Positions 23,331-34,512 of a stretch of DNA of 64,000 nucleotides are shown here, piece after piece. The DNA comes from Guadua angustifolia. Its lineage: Eukaryota; Streptophyta; Magnoliopsida; Poales; Poaceae. Each line of letters starts with the position of its first letter. Positions within the stretch are counted from its first letter, which is position 1. The position numbers and the translations under genes are program-made. Location of the stretch: positions 22,466,423 to 22,530,422 of the forward strand of contig CM070515.1 of the NCBI GenBank assembly GCA_036346375.1, given 5' to 3'. The notes beneath the pieces are model-generated. The model did no database searches. It was not told the origin of the DNA and saw only the letters and a program-made list of their open reading frames with translations.

Positions 23331-23639
23331 TGTATATACATATGCATAATTCAGAATAGGCCATGAAATAATTTATTACTATTGAAATGTTTTTGGAATG
23401 AAAAATAATAAAATATTACATGTTCACAAATTTAACTTGTATAAAGACCATAAGTTTTATCCATATAAAAATATATATGTATGCATAATGAAAGGTAAAG
23501 TTTGTATAGTCTGAATAGTTATAACTTTCACAAACAAACTTCAAATTTGACGAAATCAAATCCTATAACCTTAAAAATGATACCCTTTACGGTTATATGT
23601 CGGATCGATTTAAATCTGAACCCATTGTATAACCGTATA

Positions 23640-24420
23640 GTCCGGAAAAGCTAGCAGACACAGTGGAAACAGTGATGATAACACGATCATATCACAAATC
23701 AAATAATACTAATTAAGCAAAATGTATCAGCCTTATGGCCAAATTATTATAAATAAGCAGCCTCATCACTTGAATTCAATAAGAAATAGCGGAAACAAAA
23801 TAACAGCAGCAGAATGAGCCAATCCATTTGCCCAACAGCAATCGATCAAGTACGTGTCCTAGTAATCAATCGCTTTCATCATAACCACAAGCATAGAACT
23901 CATAATCACCTTCACTTCAGCACTCCTCTATGGAAAGCTAGGATGTTGTAAGGGTGAGCACAAAATGTACTCCGCAAGTCTTGGAAACATAATGCATGAT
24001 AACTATATGCATGGCTGAACAATTGAAGGCATAATATAGTTCTTTTAGCATAAAGTAGAGTTTAACTTTAAATACCAATAGTAATTTCACAAAGCATCAG
24101 TTGACCAAAATGTAATTCAATAGTAATTGAATTTGATATTACAACTAAATAGGTTCCAACCACCTGACTGGCTCCAACCGTCAAACCATAACCCGGGAGT
24201 TCCATCCACTCACGGATTCCTAAACCATTATTTTCATTTAAAACAAAACCATAAGATCTACAATGTGCTAGCGTACCTCATCTGCCTTTGACCATGGGTA
24301 CGGCTACTTAAGTAGTTTTAAATCTGTAAAGTGTGTATATAGCTTTACCCACAAGACATGATCAACTCTTGTTGCCATGCAGATGAATTGAGTATGCTGA
24401 CTCTTGCGCCTCCTTTAATA
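23640..24420 (-). mobile_element. Gypsy LTR fragment (R/U5 part), minus orientation
   Basis: Read on the minus strand, the block holds CTTGTGGGTAAAGCTATATA (near 24350), equivalent to the CTTGTGGGTAAAGTGTATA of the complete chromovirus LTRs at 35650 and 44360, so it is the same functional part of a related LTR. The U3 end and polypurine tract are missing; an RNase H remnant follows directly. This fits an internal deletion joining the 3' LTR to pol. Confidence 0.55.
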
Positions 24421-25050
24421 TCAACTGCTTGATTTCTTTTTGATTTGACACATTAATACTTTTTCCAAGCCAAACTATTCCTTCTTCATCCTTTGAAAAT
24501 CCTAGGGCTCTACCTTCCTATATTCTCTCCTTGATCTTGGCAACTTGTTTATCTGACTTTTGCATCTTTTTGATTTGATCCACCTAGGTTGGTTGAATCT
24601 CTAAAGCAGCTAGGGAACCTTCCTCCACTAGTTCCAAATTCAAATGTTGAAACTCCTCATGAAGAGCAGGTTTTCCTTCTTTAATCATCAAATTTTTGCA
24701 GTAGCTCTATCGGCTTAAGGCATTGGCAACTACATTATCCTTGCCAGGATGATAATGTATTCCAACATCATAATCCTTGGTTAACTCCAACCATTTTCTT
24801 TGTCTCAGGTTGAGGTTTGCTTGAGTGAAGATATAATTCAAACTCTTATGGTCTGTGAAAATCTCACAACGATTCCAATGAGGTAATGCCTCCACAACTT
24901 TAGTGCATGCACAACTGCAGCCATTTCCAAGTCATGGGTTGGATAGTTTTCCTCATATGGTCACAATTGCCGCGAGGCATATGCAACTACTTTACCTTCC
25001 TGCATCAAGACACATCCAAGACCCTATCTTGAAGCATCATAGAAAATCTC
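24421..25050 (-). pseudogene. Gypsy RNase H remnant
   Basis: The minus strand at 24707-24895 encodes EIFTDHKSLNYIFTQ, RQRKWLELTKDYD and YHPGKDNVVANALSR, the C-terminal half of a Ty3/Gypsy RNase H. Further right, 24900-25050, the antisense of a PYEENYPTH-like and CVLMQEGKVVAYASRQ-like segment continues the N-terminal half. The rest of pol is missing on both sides, so no functional enzyme can be made. Confidence 0.85.
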
Positions 25051-25501
25051 ATAATGGATTTCTCTGTGTCTGCTACAAAGCTAGCCATGCACCCCCTCGA
25101 GAATCCCCATCTCTCGCCACATCTTTTGTCCTAAGTGCCATCACCTGGGTTGACGTTGTCCACCGGTGTGAGCTCGCCAAGTTCGTGAAGTTGCCACCGT
25201 CTTGTTTGTGTCAGATCTTTGTCATTGTTGCACCTCCACCATCACTAAGGGTTCCTCTAAGTTCACCGTGTCATGCTGCATCGGACCCCATCAAGCTTCA
25301 TCGCTGTTTCACCAAGGTGCACAAGGTCTTTGTGCTCAAGTCCAATGAGCTTGTGTCGTAGTGTTCCTCAGCCTGGCGTCGTGTGCTCACTAGAGCTCCC
25401 TACGCTATGTCAACTCTCTCCCACACATAACCTTCGAGCAATGTAGCAACCGTCACCTACTGCGGCAGCCCCTATCTCCAGACACGCTCTGCCATGGTGT
25501 G
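25051..25501 (+). mobile_element. probable left part of a Gypsy LTR (U3), split by a later insertion
   Basis: GC-balanced, C-rich sequence without codon structure. It appears to continue at 30502 beyond the 5 kb element, since a TATA box follows at 30743 and a typical LTR end (GGGTGTTACA) at 33891. The join is inferred; the 5-bp flanks of the intruding element do not match cleanly. Confidence 0.4.
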
Positions 25502-26359
25502 TGATGGGGACGGGTGTTCCCGATCTTTCGGTGAGATGATGATATGTCGATTTGGGGGTGTTGATGGCACCGAATCAAGGGCTTCCTACCAACAAAGTTG
25601 GGAGCTTCACAATCGCAATGCCAATCCACACGATACAAGATCCAACGATCAATTGTTCCTGCAAGAAATCGAGAACCCGCAAGAACAAAGCATGAAGCAA
25701 TCTGATAAGATAGTATTGATATCAAAAGAAACAAGTTGAGGTTCTGTTTTGCCTCAAGGCGGTCTAGTCGACACGCGCAAACACGAGGAGGGGCGCACAC
25801 GGGTCTACCAAACACAACAAAACCTAGATGACAACGCATTTACGGGGGGCATTATATAGGGTGGAGACTAGACTTGGGGCGCCTAAATTAGGGTAGGCCA
25901 CCACCCTAAGGTCGGCCACCATGCAACCCTAACCATACATGGCCCATAGGCCCAAAAATAAGGTGGCGCAGCACCTAGAATTTCTGTCCTGTGAGATTGT
26001 TTTGTGAATTCCCATCGCTCAAAGAGGAATTTAGCATTGGGACCAGATCCATTGGAAAGGTTATCTCGATACCTTTCAAACGAGTGGTCGCACGCTGAAA
26101 ACGGAGTCCGGGAGCCCAAGTTATGTCCGTTTGAAGTACTGCTGCTCCTGGATGGCCGAACCGGACTCGGCGACGAACTGGGCTTGATCTTGGGCCTTCC
26201 TTGGCGTGTGGGCTGTCCTCGATGGGTGTTCTTGACGTGCTGGTCCAGCAAAGGTGGGTGGAAAGGCCTTGCTTGGATTGAGCCCTCCAGCGCTTGTAGA
26301 CAAGTAGCAATCGAGGGGAAGAAGGGCAGCAGCTTGTATCCTTGGTTGTGATGTCCTCA
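25502..26359 (-). repeat. 3' LTR of the gag-protease element
   Basis: It is 858 bp long and nearly identical in order to 29646-30501, with many one-base gaps between the two. It begins TG and ends CA on the plus strand. The protease frame on the minus strand runs through the polypurine tract into this repeat. Confidence 0.9.
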
Positions 26360-27210
26360 TCATCCTCCCCTTCTTGAATTGGAGTCGTCCTCGACTCCTT
26401 CCTATGTTCCTGCAAAAGGTTAGTGACAACAGGAGACAAAGAAACAGATAATGGCAATGGTTCTATACTGTCTATGTTATCTTGTGAGAGAACTTTTGTA
26501 GCCAACAATACTTTACCCTTCATCTTAAGATCAGATTTTTGAGCAACTGGTGTAGTTGAATGGGCTGATTTATTAGCTACACTTTTAATTCCACTCTCTT
26601 GTTCTCTTTGAGCTCTTTTAACATCAATGCTTCTTAATTCAGTAGGGCTCATAGGTTTCAAAACAATTTTCTTTTCCTTATACAAGAAAGTATACTCATT
26701 GGTCCTACCATGATGTATAGCATCCATATCGTAGATCCAAGGTCTACCCAATAAAAGAGAGCAAGCATCCATGGGCACAACATCGCAAACAACATTATCA
26801 TGATAAGAACCAATTGAGATAGGTACTTGAACAGTTTTAGTTACCCGAACCTTACCATTGGAATTGAGCCATTCAATTTCATACTTTGTTGAGGAAGTGG
26901 ATTTGTGGTCAAGCCAAGCTTTTCGACCATGTCGACACTAGCAAGATTGTTGCAGCTACCTCCATCAACAATGACATGCACAATAGCTCATTCACCACAC
27001 ATATTGTCCGGAAGATAGTATGGCGTTGATTTTGTTCATCGCGCGACAGTTGTGCGCTAAGTACACGTGTGACAATAAGAGCCGGATATTTCTGATGTCG
27101 CAGTGATAATCTCTTCTTCGGCTCGCAGTTGTTAGTGGCAACAAGAGCATATTCATTTTCATCAATGTCACTAGCACTAGTGTACTCACCATTTTCTGGA
27201 TGATTAGAGC
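25975..27210 (-). CDS. retropepsin-like aspartic protease region of the gag-protease element; broken
   Basis: Near 26945-26975 the minus strand encodes VHVIVDGGSCNNLAS, the DGG-S active-site motif of retroviral-type aspartic proteases. It is followed by KLGLTTNPLPQQ, then VVPMDACSLLLGRPWIYD at about 26725-26780, the second conserved block (LLGRPW). An open frame continues for about 160 codons past the fold (acidic QEGEDDEDITTKDTS), crosses the polypurine tract and ends inside the 3' LTR at 25975. The enzyme would cleave the gag polyprotein in the particle. It is joined to gag upstream through at least one frame change. No reverse transcriptase follows. Confidence 0.8.
26360..26375 (-). promoter_or_regulatory. 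polypurine tract of the gag-protease element
   Basis: On the minus strand AAGAAGGGGAGGATGA abuts the start of the 3' LTR (TGAGGACATC). It is the usual primer site for plus-strand DNA synthesis and fixes the element's orientation as minus. Confidence 0.75.
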
Positions 27211-27214
27211 ACGT

Positions 27215-28440
27215 TGATTAGGCGCCTCGCATCACGTGCCCCATTCCTTTGCATCGAAAGCATTGTGTTTCCCACGTCCGACCGGTGGAGGCAACTAAGG
27301 AAGCACTCTGGCGGTGCTTGAAGTGTGATCGACTTGTTTGCCTCCTAATGCGGGTTGGCATCAAGTAGTTGGAACAATGGGTGTAGGTACACGTCCGGTA
27401 TGGAAGATGAAGTCTTGGTATGGATCTGGACCGACTTGGATGTGGAAGAGCCTCCAAGATTACCTCGCGTTGTCGATCGTCGACCTGCACTTCTCTTTCG
27501 CTTTCAAAGCAAGATGGTACAAACGAAAGTGATAGAATTGTATTCTTTATAATCAAGTATATCCTGTATCTCTCGGTTAAGCCCACCCAAGAACCTAGCC
27601 ATTTTGCATCTTCACCCTCTTCTATCCCACAACAAGAACATGCCAATTTGCAATTCCCGATAATATTCCTCAATCGCCTTATCACCTTGATTAAAGCGCT
27701 GCATTTTATTCAATAAATCACGAGTATAGTATGCGAGAACAAATCTAGCCCTCATGACACGCTTTAACCCATCCCAAGTTGTAGGTACATCACGGTTGGC
27801 TCTACAAAGTTCTTTCCACCAAATAGATGCAAAACCAAGAATTCACTAGTGGCAAGATGCACCCTTCTACGCCGTAAAAGTCATAGCATGAAAATTTTGA
27901 TCTACCGCCAACTCCCAATCTAGATAAGCATCGAGATTATAAGTACCATCAAAAGGAAGCATAGTAAATTTCATTTTTGCCATAGAATCATCACGTTCTT
28001 CTCTTTGATCATGTTGATTTCTAGCCATACCTTGCCTGTTATTATGAGTCGACGATGATGTCGGTCGTTGTTCACATTGACCTCAGTAGTCATCCTCGAG
28101 TCGGCGGTGGCGTAGTTGTTCTCCTCTTAATCCACCTGCTTGAAGGAACAGAACAACCGGTGGAGCGCCGCTGACCCAAAGCATGACCAATGACACCATT
28201 GTTGGGGGCAGACCTTGAAGAAGTTGTGCTAGCTGAGCTTGAAGCTCAAGGAGGGTGCCATCGGCTTCAATCGCATCAAGAGTGTCACGATTCGCATCTC
28301 ATGCTGATTATGCAACCTGTTGAAATGAGTGACCCAACGCCGTTCTTTGGGTGTGAGGGCATCCTCACGCTCATTCCCACCGCCATCGTTATTTCCATGA
28401 TTGCTTGGAATACCGCCATAGTTAGTAGAACAAAGAAACT
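27215..28440 (-). CDS. retrotransposon gag with CCHC zinc knuckle; broken
   Basis: Read leftwards, the N-terminal part is about 28440-28040. The core near 27970-27700 includes MAKMKFTMLPFDGTYNLDAY, SIWWKELCRANRDVPTTWDG and FVLAYYTRDLLNKMQRFNQG, the pattern of Ty3/Gypsy gag capsid. The end near 27245 encodes CFRCKGMGHV, a CCHC-type nucleic-acid-binding knuckle, whose last Cys position is lost to a frame change or substitution. Gag forms the cytoplasmic particle that packages the element RNA. Stops and frame shifts interrupt it. Confidence 0.8.
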
Positions 28441-28459
28441 TCACACGATATGAAAGCTC

Positions 28460-29630
28460 CTATGAACTACTAGGTTGTATCAAGTGGCAAGCCTCACACA
28501 CGCCAAGCTTCTACCAAGTTCTTACAAGTCCTCGATGTGGCAAACGATTGCAAATTCGGAACTGTGTGGTTAGAAGATGGTGGAGCTCGGACAGGCAATA
28601 GTTTGTAGCAAAGGAGGAACTAGTACCACTGAACCAAAGTAAGCTGAAAAGTCGTTCAAAATCAGTACAATGCTGGTCCTAGGCTAGACCGTACTAGAGA
28701 CGCGAGCCTAATCACCAATGATGCCACAGAGATGCAATGAGAACGTCCTCAACACAAAGCAAGCAGCTAGGGCTCCTCTTTTTTTTGTGGGAGCCCCAAA
28801 ACTGGATAACAGACTCAAAAAGGACTCCAACAATGCTCACCACACACCCCCCTTTTTTTTGACCAGGGGTATAAAGGTAATTAAAAGATACTCTCTCTCT
28901 CTCTCTCTCTGATCTTTGGTTTGCAATTGGTCTAGTGCAGCTTTTGAAGATTGCACTTGCCTTTTCTTCTCGATTTGGTGCACGCCAGAGGAGTAGTCGC
29001 CAACAGCGATTGGCGACCGATTCTTGCAGAGGGCGAGCAGGCGACGAGTTTTTGCAGAGGGCGAGCACTCGGCACTGGGCACACACTGGCGAGAAGCACT
29101 CCCATGACCACGCCAAGCGATGGGCGAGCACTTTCATCAGGCACGCCATGCGATGCGAGCACTCTGGCGACTGAAGACGCCGAAGCAAGAGCACTTTCGG
29201 GCGACCACGCCAAGCGATGGGCGAAGCACTTCTACGGCAAGGCATCGCAAGCGCGAGCACTCGGCGACCACGCCAGCGATGGGAGAGCGATCTTCCGAGG
29301 GTAGTACTCTCCGACTTTGGTGATCGCCGAAGACCACTTTGATAGGAGAACAGATCGTGAAATTACACCCAACTGATCTACTAACAGAGACCGACTCAAT
29401 TCAATGCAATTATGACAAAACGTGACTCGAACTCAAACTCTAAGGGACTAAACTCTAAAACCAAAGAAAGACACGATTATGCAACCGATTTATTCAACAA
29501 ACCAAGAACAAGTAGTAAAAGTTAGGGCACAAAGTAGCTTGGACGGAGGGACAAATCTTATTTTTGTGGGGCAATTTTCTGGACTCTAGGTAGAAAACGA
29601 AATTGAGGGAAGATCTCACCGAGCAACCTT
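28460..29630 (-). other. leader of the gag-protease element with degenerate GC-rich repeats
   Basis: Between the primer site and gag lies about 1.2 kb without a convincing frame. It holds a CT microsatellite (28890-28910). At about 29020-29290 there is an array of CGACCACGCCAAGCGATGGGCG-like units (in words: GACCACGCC, AAGCGATGGGCGA, GCGAGCACT), at least five degenerate copies. Open frames on both strands here are by-products of the repeat. Confidence 0.7.
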
Positions 29631-29632
29631 GA

Positions 29633-29643
29633 GCTCGATACCA
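29633..29643 (-). promoter_or_regulatory. primer-binding site (initiator tRNA-Met type)
   Basis: GCTCGATACCA on the plus strand is, inverted, TGGTATCGAGC, two bases from the 5' LTR end. The plant initiator tRNA-Met complement would be TGGTATCAGAGC; one base is missing, exactly as at 43641-43651. Confidence 0.8.
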
Positions 29644-29645
29644 CT

Positions 29646-30501
29646 TGATGGGGACGGTGTTCCCGATCTTTCGTGAGATGATGATATCGTCGATTTGGGG
29701 GTGTTGATGACACCGAATCATGGGCTTCCTACCAACAGGTCGGAGCTTCACAATCGCAATGCCAATCCACACGATACAAGATCCAACGATCAAATTGTTC
29801 CCGCAAGAAATCGAGAACCCGCAAGAACAAAGCATGAAGCAATCTGATAAGATAGTATTGATATCAAAAGAAACAAGTTGAGGTTCTATTTCTCGGCTCG
29901 GGCGGTCTAGTCGACACGTGCAAACATGAGGAGGGACGCACACGGGGTCTACCAAACACAACAAAACCTAGATGACAACGTACGACGGCTGGGGCATTAT
30001 ATAGGATGGAGACCAGACTTGGGGCGCCCAAATTAGGGTAGGCCACCACCCTAAGGTCGCCACCATGCAACCCTAACCATACATGGCCCATAGGCCCAAA
30101 AATAAGGTGGCGCGGCACCTAGAATTTCTGTCCCATGAGATTATTTTGTGAATTTCTGTCGCTCCAAGAGGAATTTAGCATTGGGACTAGATCCATTGGA
30201 AAGTTTATCTCGATACCTTTCAAACGAGTGGTCGACGCTGAAAACGGAGTCCGGAGCCCAAGTTATGTCCGCTTGAAGTACTGTTGTTCTGGATGGCCGA
30301 ACCGACTCGGCGACGAACTGGGCTTGATCTTGGGCCTTCCTTGGCGTGTGGGCTGTCCTCGATGGGTGTTCTTGACGTGCTGGTCCAGCAAAGGTGGGTG
30401 GAAAGGCCTTGCTTGGGATTGAGCCCTCCAGCGCTTGTAGACGGCGTAGCAATCGTGGGGAAGAAGGGCAGCAGCTTGTATCCTTGGTTGTGATGTCCTC
30501 A
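29646..30501 (-). repeat. 5' LTR of the gag-protease element
   Basis: About 856 bp, starting TGATGGGGACGG on the plus strand next to the primer site and ending TGATGTCCTCA. If the end is taken as CTCATCA (as the other copy allows) it reaches 30506. Differences from 25502-26359 are mainly single-base gaps and C/T changes. Confidence 0.9.
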
Positions 30502-33500
30502 TCGCAGTGAAGGTCGCCACCCTCAGAAGTTGCTTACGCTACTCTGGAACTTGTGCTCGCCTTCGTCAGCTCCTCGTGCCGTCGTGCCTACCAGTTTTCC
30601 CTACTACCCTCTGATCTCTTTTGCCTCGCATGCACGTCATCGCCGCCAATTTTCCCTACCTCAACTCTATGCCATTGCCTTCATCTAGTTGTCATGTTAA
30701 TCAAGCTCTCGTGAGCACCTCGTTGAGATCTCTTTTCCCTCGGCTATTTAAGCCTCTCCAAGCCTCCGTTAGTTTCCCATACCCCCTAGTTTCTCCTTGC
30801 TCAAACCAAGCACCAATCGCCTCTAGTGATCATGTAATACTTAAAGCTTTGGCTAGGGTTTTGGCCGGTAACGTTTTCGTCGTCTTAATGTTCGGATTTA
30901 TTCCGGTGGGAGATAAGTGTGTTGTCGTGCAATTTTCAGTTTTTATTCAAAGTTTTGGGTTTCTTCCATAAGTTTTCCAGAAAAGGGTGTTTCCTCCGGG
31001 CCATATATTTTCTACAGCAAGTTTTTACTCAAAAGAAATTTCTTTCGCGCTAAGAATTGGAAGTTTGGTTTTGGTCCTTTTTTTCTTTAAGTCCAAAACC
31101 CTAGTCTTTCATGCATTTATTTTTGTTGTGTTGTCTCCCTTACCTTATCTTCTAGACGAGTGGCCATAATTTTTCCCCCCAAAATATCACCGAGCCCTCC
31201 TCCCGCCGCCACATACCAAAGACTCTGGCCCTCAAGGCCCTGCCTCCCCCACGCCTGTGGCCATGGCGTTGCCTCCAGCCTCCGTCGCTCTCACCGGCCG
31301 CCCTGCCTCCCAGCGTCCGGCGCCGCCCACCACCACCTGGCCGCCTCCTCCCGGCCAGGCAAGGCTTTGGTCGGCTCATCCTTGCTGCCTCCCTCGGCCT
31401 CCTGCCGTCGCCAGCGTCTCCTCGGCGACCTCCTGCGCCTCCCTTGGCGCTCTTCAAGACTGGCGCCACCCCGACTCCCACCGGCGCCGCCTGAGCGCCT
31501 CCCCACCACGCCCACCACCTCCACCCCGGCTGCTCGGCCACTCCTCCCTTGACCTTCTTCCCCAACCAAGAAAGAGAGAAGGTATTTTGGGGGGGGGGAC
31601 TAGCTTGCATGTATGGTGTTTGATGAAATGCTTAGCTAGGGTTCTTGTTTTGTCATGCAATTAGTTGAGTGGATCCTGGATCCTAGATTCATGTATGCTT
31701 TGTGTTGATTTGATCGAGTCAATTAATTAGAACATAGGAGAAATATGAATAGCAGATTCTTGCTAAAAGATATTATGGCGAAACTGATAAGAACATGATA
31801 ATTTCTTAATGTTGAATAAGAATCTATGAGCAAGAGCTAGCACCTGCACATGCTAGCCTGAGGCGGTACTCTTGATGTCTCCGGTATGATAGAATACCAA
31901 ATTGTTTGCTTTTCTCTGAAATCCCATGATGACAGATCACCATGAATACCTTTCTAGGGAGTGATCTTTCTTGATTTAGTTAGACTTGGAGGGAAATCCT
32001 ATGCTGTATTTTTAAAATGAAATTATTTGTCATGCGCTATTGCTATACAGTTTTTCCCTCCTTATTTGATTTGAAATTGTATGAAAAAACCCTTAAGTTC
32101 AGCTTCATCTGGTCAGCTTAACTGTTTTTATTTGATCAACTATAGTTGGTTATGGCATATCTAGTCCAGAAGCTAGTTTTTAAAAAATTTGGGTTGTCTA
32201 CTTGGATTGCTTTCTTTGGTTATTCACCTCACTCATGATATTTTTGGACTGTGATTGTGGAGTACTTTGCTTCTATTTCAATGACAAATTTTAAAACTAT
32301 TTGATTTGATTTGCCTACTCAATGATATATATACTTTTCTTAGACCAGAAAGAACTAGTTTAGTGTGTTTAAAATGTGGATCCCTTGGGAGGTATGTCGA
32401 AAGTTTCTCCTTTAGCCATTGTCTTAATCCTGATGCAGATTGGGGCTATCATTTCATCTTGTATGCAATCAGGTGACTGATTTCTTGTTGCGAACTCGGA
32501 GGCAGCTTGCATTGTATTCCTGCATCATTGGAGATGGTGTTTTTAAAGTCCTTTCCACATCTAGTGCTACTCACCTTGGTGGCGATGACTTCGATAAGGG
32601 AGATTGTCTTCGGGGGTGGTCTCTACCCTGTGTTGCCACATGCGTCGGTAAAGGCAAGTGCATCCCCTAGAGCGTTATTAGAGTGTAAATGCTTTGCTTG
32701 CGATGCGATTATGAAAATTCTAATAGTTTGGTTATATTTAATAGCATATTTAGAAGTTGTTCTTAGTATGATGATGAGGATGGATGAATGTTAGCAATGG
32801 GAAGGTAAGTTATTCAATTTCTATTATTGCAACGCCTTATGAATTGTACAAATGAGTATGGTTATGTTGATGCAAAGGATAAAGCGATGAAATGAAAATG
32901 TGTGTGTTGTATTCTGTTTGTGTGTGCTTATAAACATGTCACATGCATTTGCGCATTCATTACGTAAGAGGCGACCCATGTTGATGGGCCTCTGACTCAC
33001 ACGTAGTGAGTACAAAAGTCCTACTGTAGTCTCATCCACGGATGGGAGCGAGTCAAGAAGAGTAGGCCCCGCCACGGATGGTTGGGATTGAGGGTGTACA
33101 TCGACGGTGTGTACTCACTATACCCCAGATAGGCTAAAAGGTTGCATTTTGAGCATGAACGCATAAAAGCATTGCATTGCATTGCATTGCATTGCATTGC
33201 ATTGCATTGAGTGTTGCAATTGATAAGTGTTAATTGATGAGAATGGAAATGACCGGTTGAGGATTGAGTCGTAGACTCATCCTGGAATGATTATTGAGGC
33301 ATGAGTAAGGTTTTATTATGCTTTCGAGTTGGATGTGGTAAGTGGAGCTAGTTTCGCTACATATCGTGTATGATTTTAATTAAGTAACAGTTATGTTAAA
33401 AGAGGAAGTAATTGTGTTTCTACGTTTTGAATTTATATGCATTCAACTGTTACTTTATGTCTTAAAGTAGCTGTATTTTTAGTCGAATTCCTTACTATTC

Positions 33501-33891
33501 ATTATTGTTGCACTTTGCTGAGTTTTGGACTCACGCTTGTTTGTTTCCTGTTTTAGGTACTTCTGGTTGTAACTAATGCTAGTGTAATGTGTTGATCGTC
33601 GTTGCGTGGTCGATTAATTGTCGGTTGGATATATGATCGATTATCTAAGGACCTGCTAGATGGTTTCATTCTATTTCGATTGATTGATTTATTATTCAAC
33701 CGCTATTATTCTTTTGTCTCACGAGTGGATGTCCTAGTTTTAGGGAGGTCTTCTTAAATTTTGAAAATTTCTGTGGCTTAGTTTTAAACCGTTTTAAGAG
33801 TCGAGGTTAATTCTTGTCTTTTTCGCTAGAGGTGTCATTAGTTATTTGAGAGTTTTGTAGCATCTGTGGCGCTTTTGGCGCGGGTGTTACA
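30502..33891 (+). mobile_element. Gypsy-type LTR, plus orientation (probable solo LTR, right part)
   Basis: A TATA box (GGCTATTTAAGCC, 30741-30753) is followed by a pyrimidine-rich leader, a GC-rich block (31190-31560), AT-rich U5-like DNA and the end GGCGCGGGTGTTACA at 33891. No primer site follows, so this is not a 5' LTR of an intact element. Open frames in 31160-31660 on both strands reflect GC-rich composition without conserved domains. Its left part is probably 25051-25501. Confidence 0.6.
33171..33210. repeat. (ATTGC)8 pentanucleotide microsatellite
   Basis: Eight uninterrupted copies of ATTGC inside the LTR-like sequence. Confidence 0.95.
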
Positions 33892-34512
33892 GCTCACTAA
33901 CAAGGATTAAATGTCTATTATTTATTTAGGCCCTTAATTATTCATGACCATACTCTATTAATGGGCTTACAGCGCATGAAGCCCATAATATAGAATGAAG
34001 CCCATGATCATCTGAATGGTTAAGTCTCTGATCAGTTCAGTTATTATATTGCTTCACATTGATCGTCCTTAACTAGTGAAATAGCCACTCTGACCAACGA
34101 ATTGGTTGAAATAAGTGTTTATACCTGCACATATCTCCGTACAGATGGTTGTATGACAGATTCATGTACCTACCCAGGAGTTATCATTGAAAAAGGCACC
34201 CTTTGGCGAGATGACACCATTTAGTGAGAAGACATCTGTCGGTCACACGATGCCTCTCTGAAGAACAGACCGCCGCCTCTTCATCTAACATCAATAGGGA
34301 GCCTATCAGTATCATCAAGGAGAGGCAATTGTAATCGCAATTGTAATCAAGCTTTTAGTCTTTAGACTTTGTAATTCTTGTACTCTGTTATAGACCACTT
34401 GGCTAATAAAGAAGTAATCCCCATATTTATTTCCATTATCTTGCTTACTAGGAGCCCACAATCATATTTTCATAAGCTTGGTTAAGAGACCCTAGGTCTT
34501 GGACATCGAAAG
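33892..34512. other. unclassified, possibly leader of a transposon
   Basis: No gene. The stretch 34330-34450 resembles a transcript end (CTGTAATTCTTGTACTC, then AATAAAGAAG). It precedes the coding remnant at 34513, which suggests the end of an LTR and the start of an internal region, but no primer site could be shown. Confidence 0.4.

Larger units (their letters stand above)
20328..23640 (+). mobile_element. Gypsy-type LTR (solo or truncated), plus orientation
   Basis: TGTAACATTCCAGAAATTTT at 20328 is a typical plant Gypsy LTR start. It is followed by about 1.5 kb of AT-rich U3, a TATA box (CTATTTAAG, 21875-21883) and a GC-rich leader-like block (22090-22500), as in 2-3 kb LTRs of Tekay/Del-like elements. 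No primer-binding site or internal coding region follows in this orientation. The right end is uncertain; 23640 is where sequence resembling a minus-strand LTR begins. MITE family A is inserted at 22955-23330. Confidence 0.5.
25502..30501 (-). mobile_element. 5 kb non-autonomous Gypsy-like LTR element carrying only gag and protease
   Basis: Direct repeats of about 857 bp (25502-26359 and 29646-30501) start TGATGGGGACGG and end GATGTCCTCA. Read on the minus strand the order is 5' LTR, tRNA-Met-type primer site (29633-29643), a long leader, gag (about 28440-27215), protease (about 27210-26560), polypurine tract (26360-26375) and 3' LTR. The 3.3 kb interior has no reverse transcriptase, RNase H or integrase. 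This recalls the gag-only TR-GAG elements described in plants, but with a protease. It would need enzymes of a relative to move. Flanks (GTGTG left, TCGCA or GTGAA right) give no clean target duplication. Confidence 0.82.

Noticed and set aside
30621..31664. Open frames in both directions in the GC-rich part of the LTR at 30502-33891
   Set aside because: Proline/Arg/Ala-rich strings without any domain, lying in the leader region of an LTR promoter; composition explains them.
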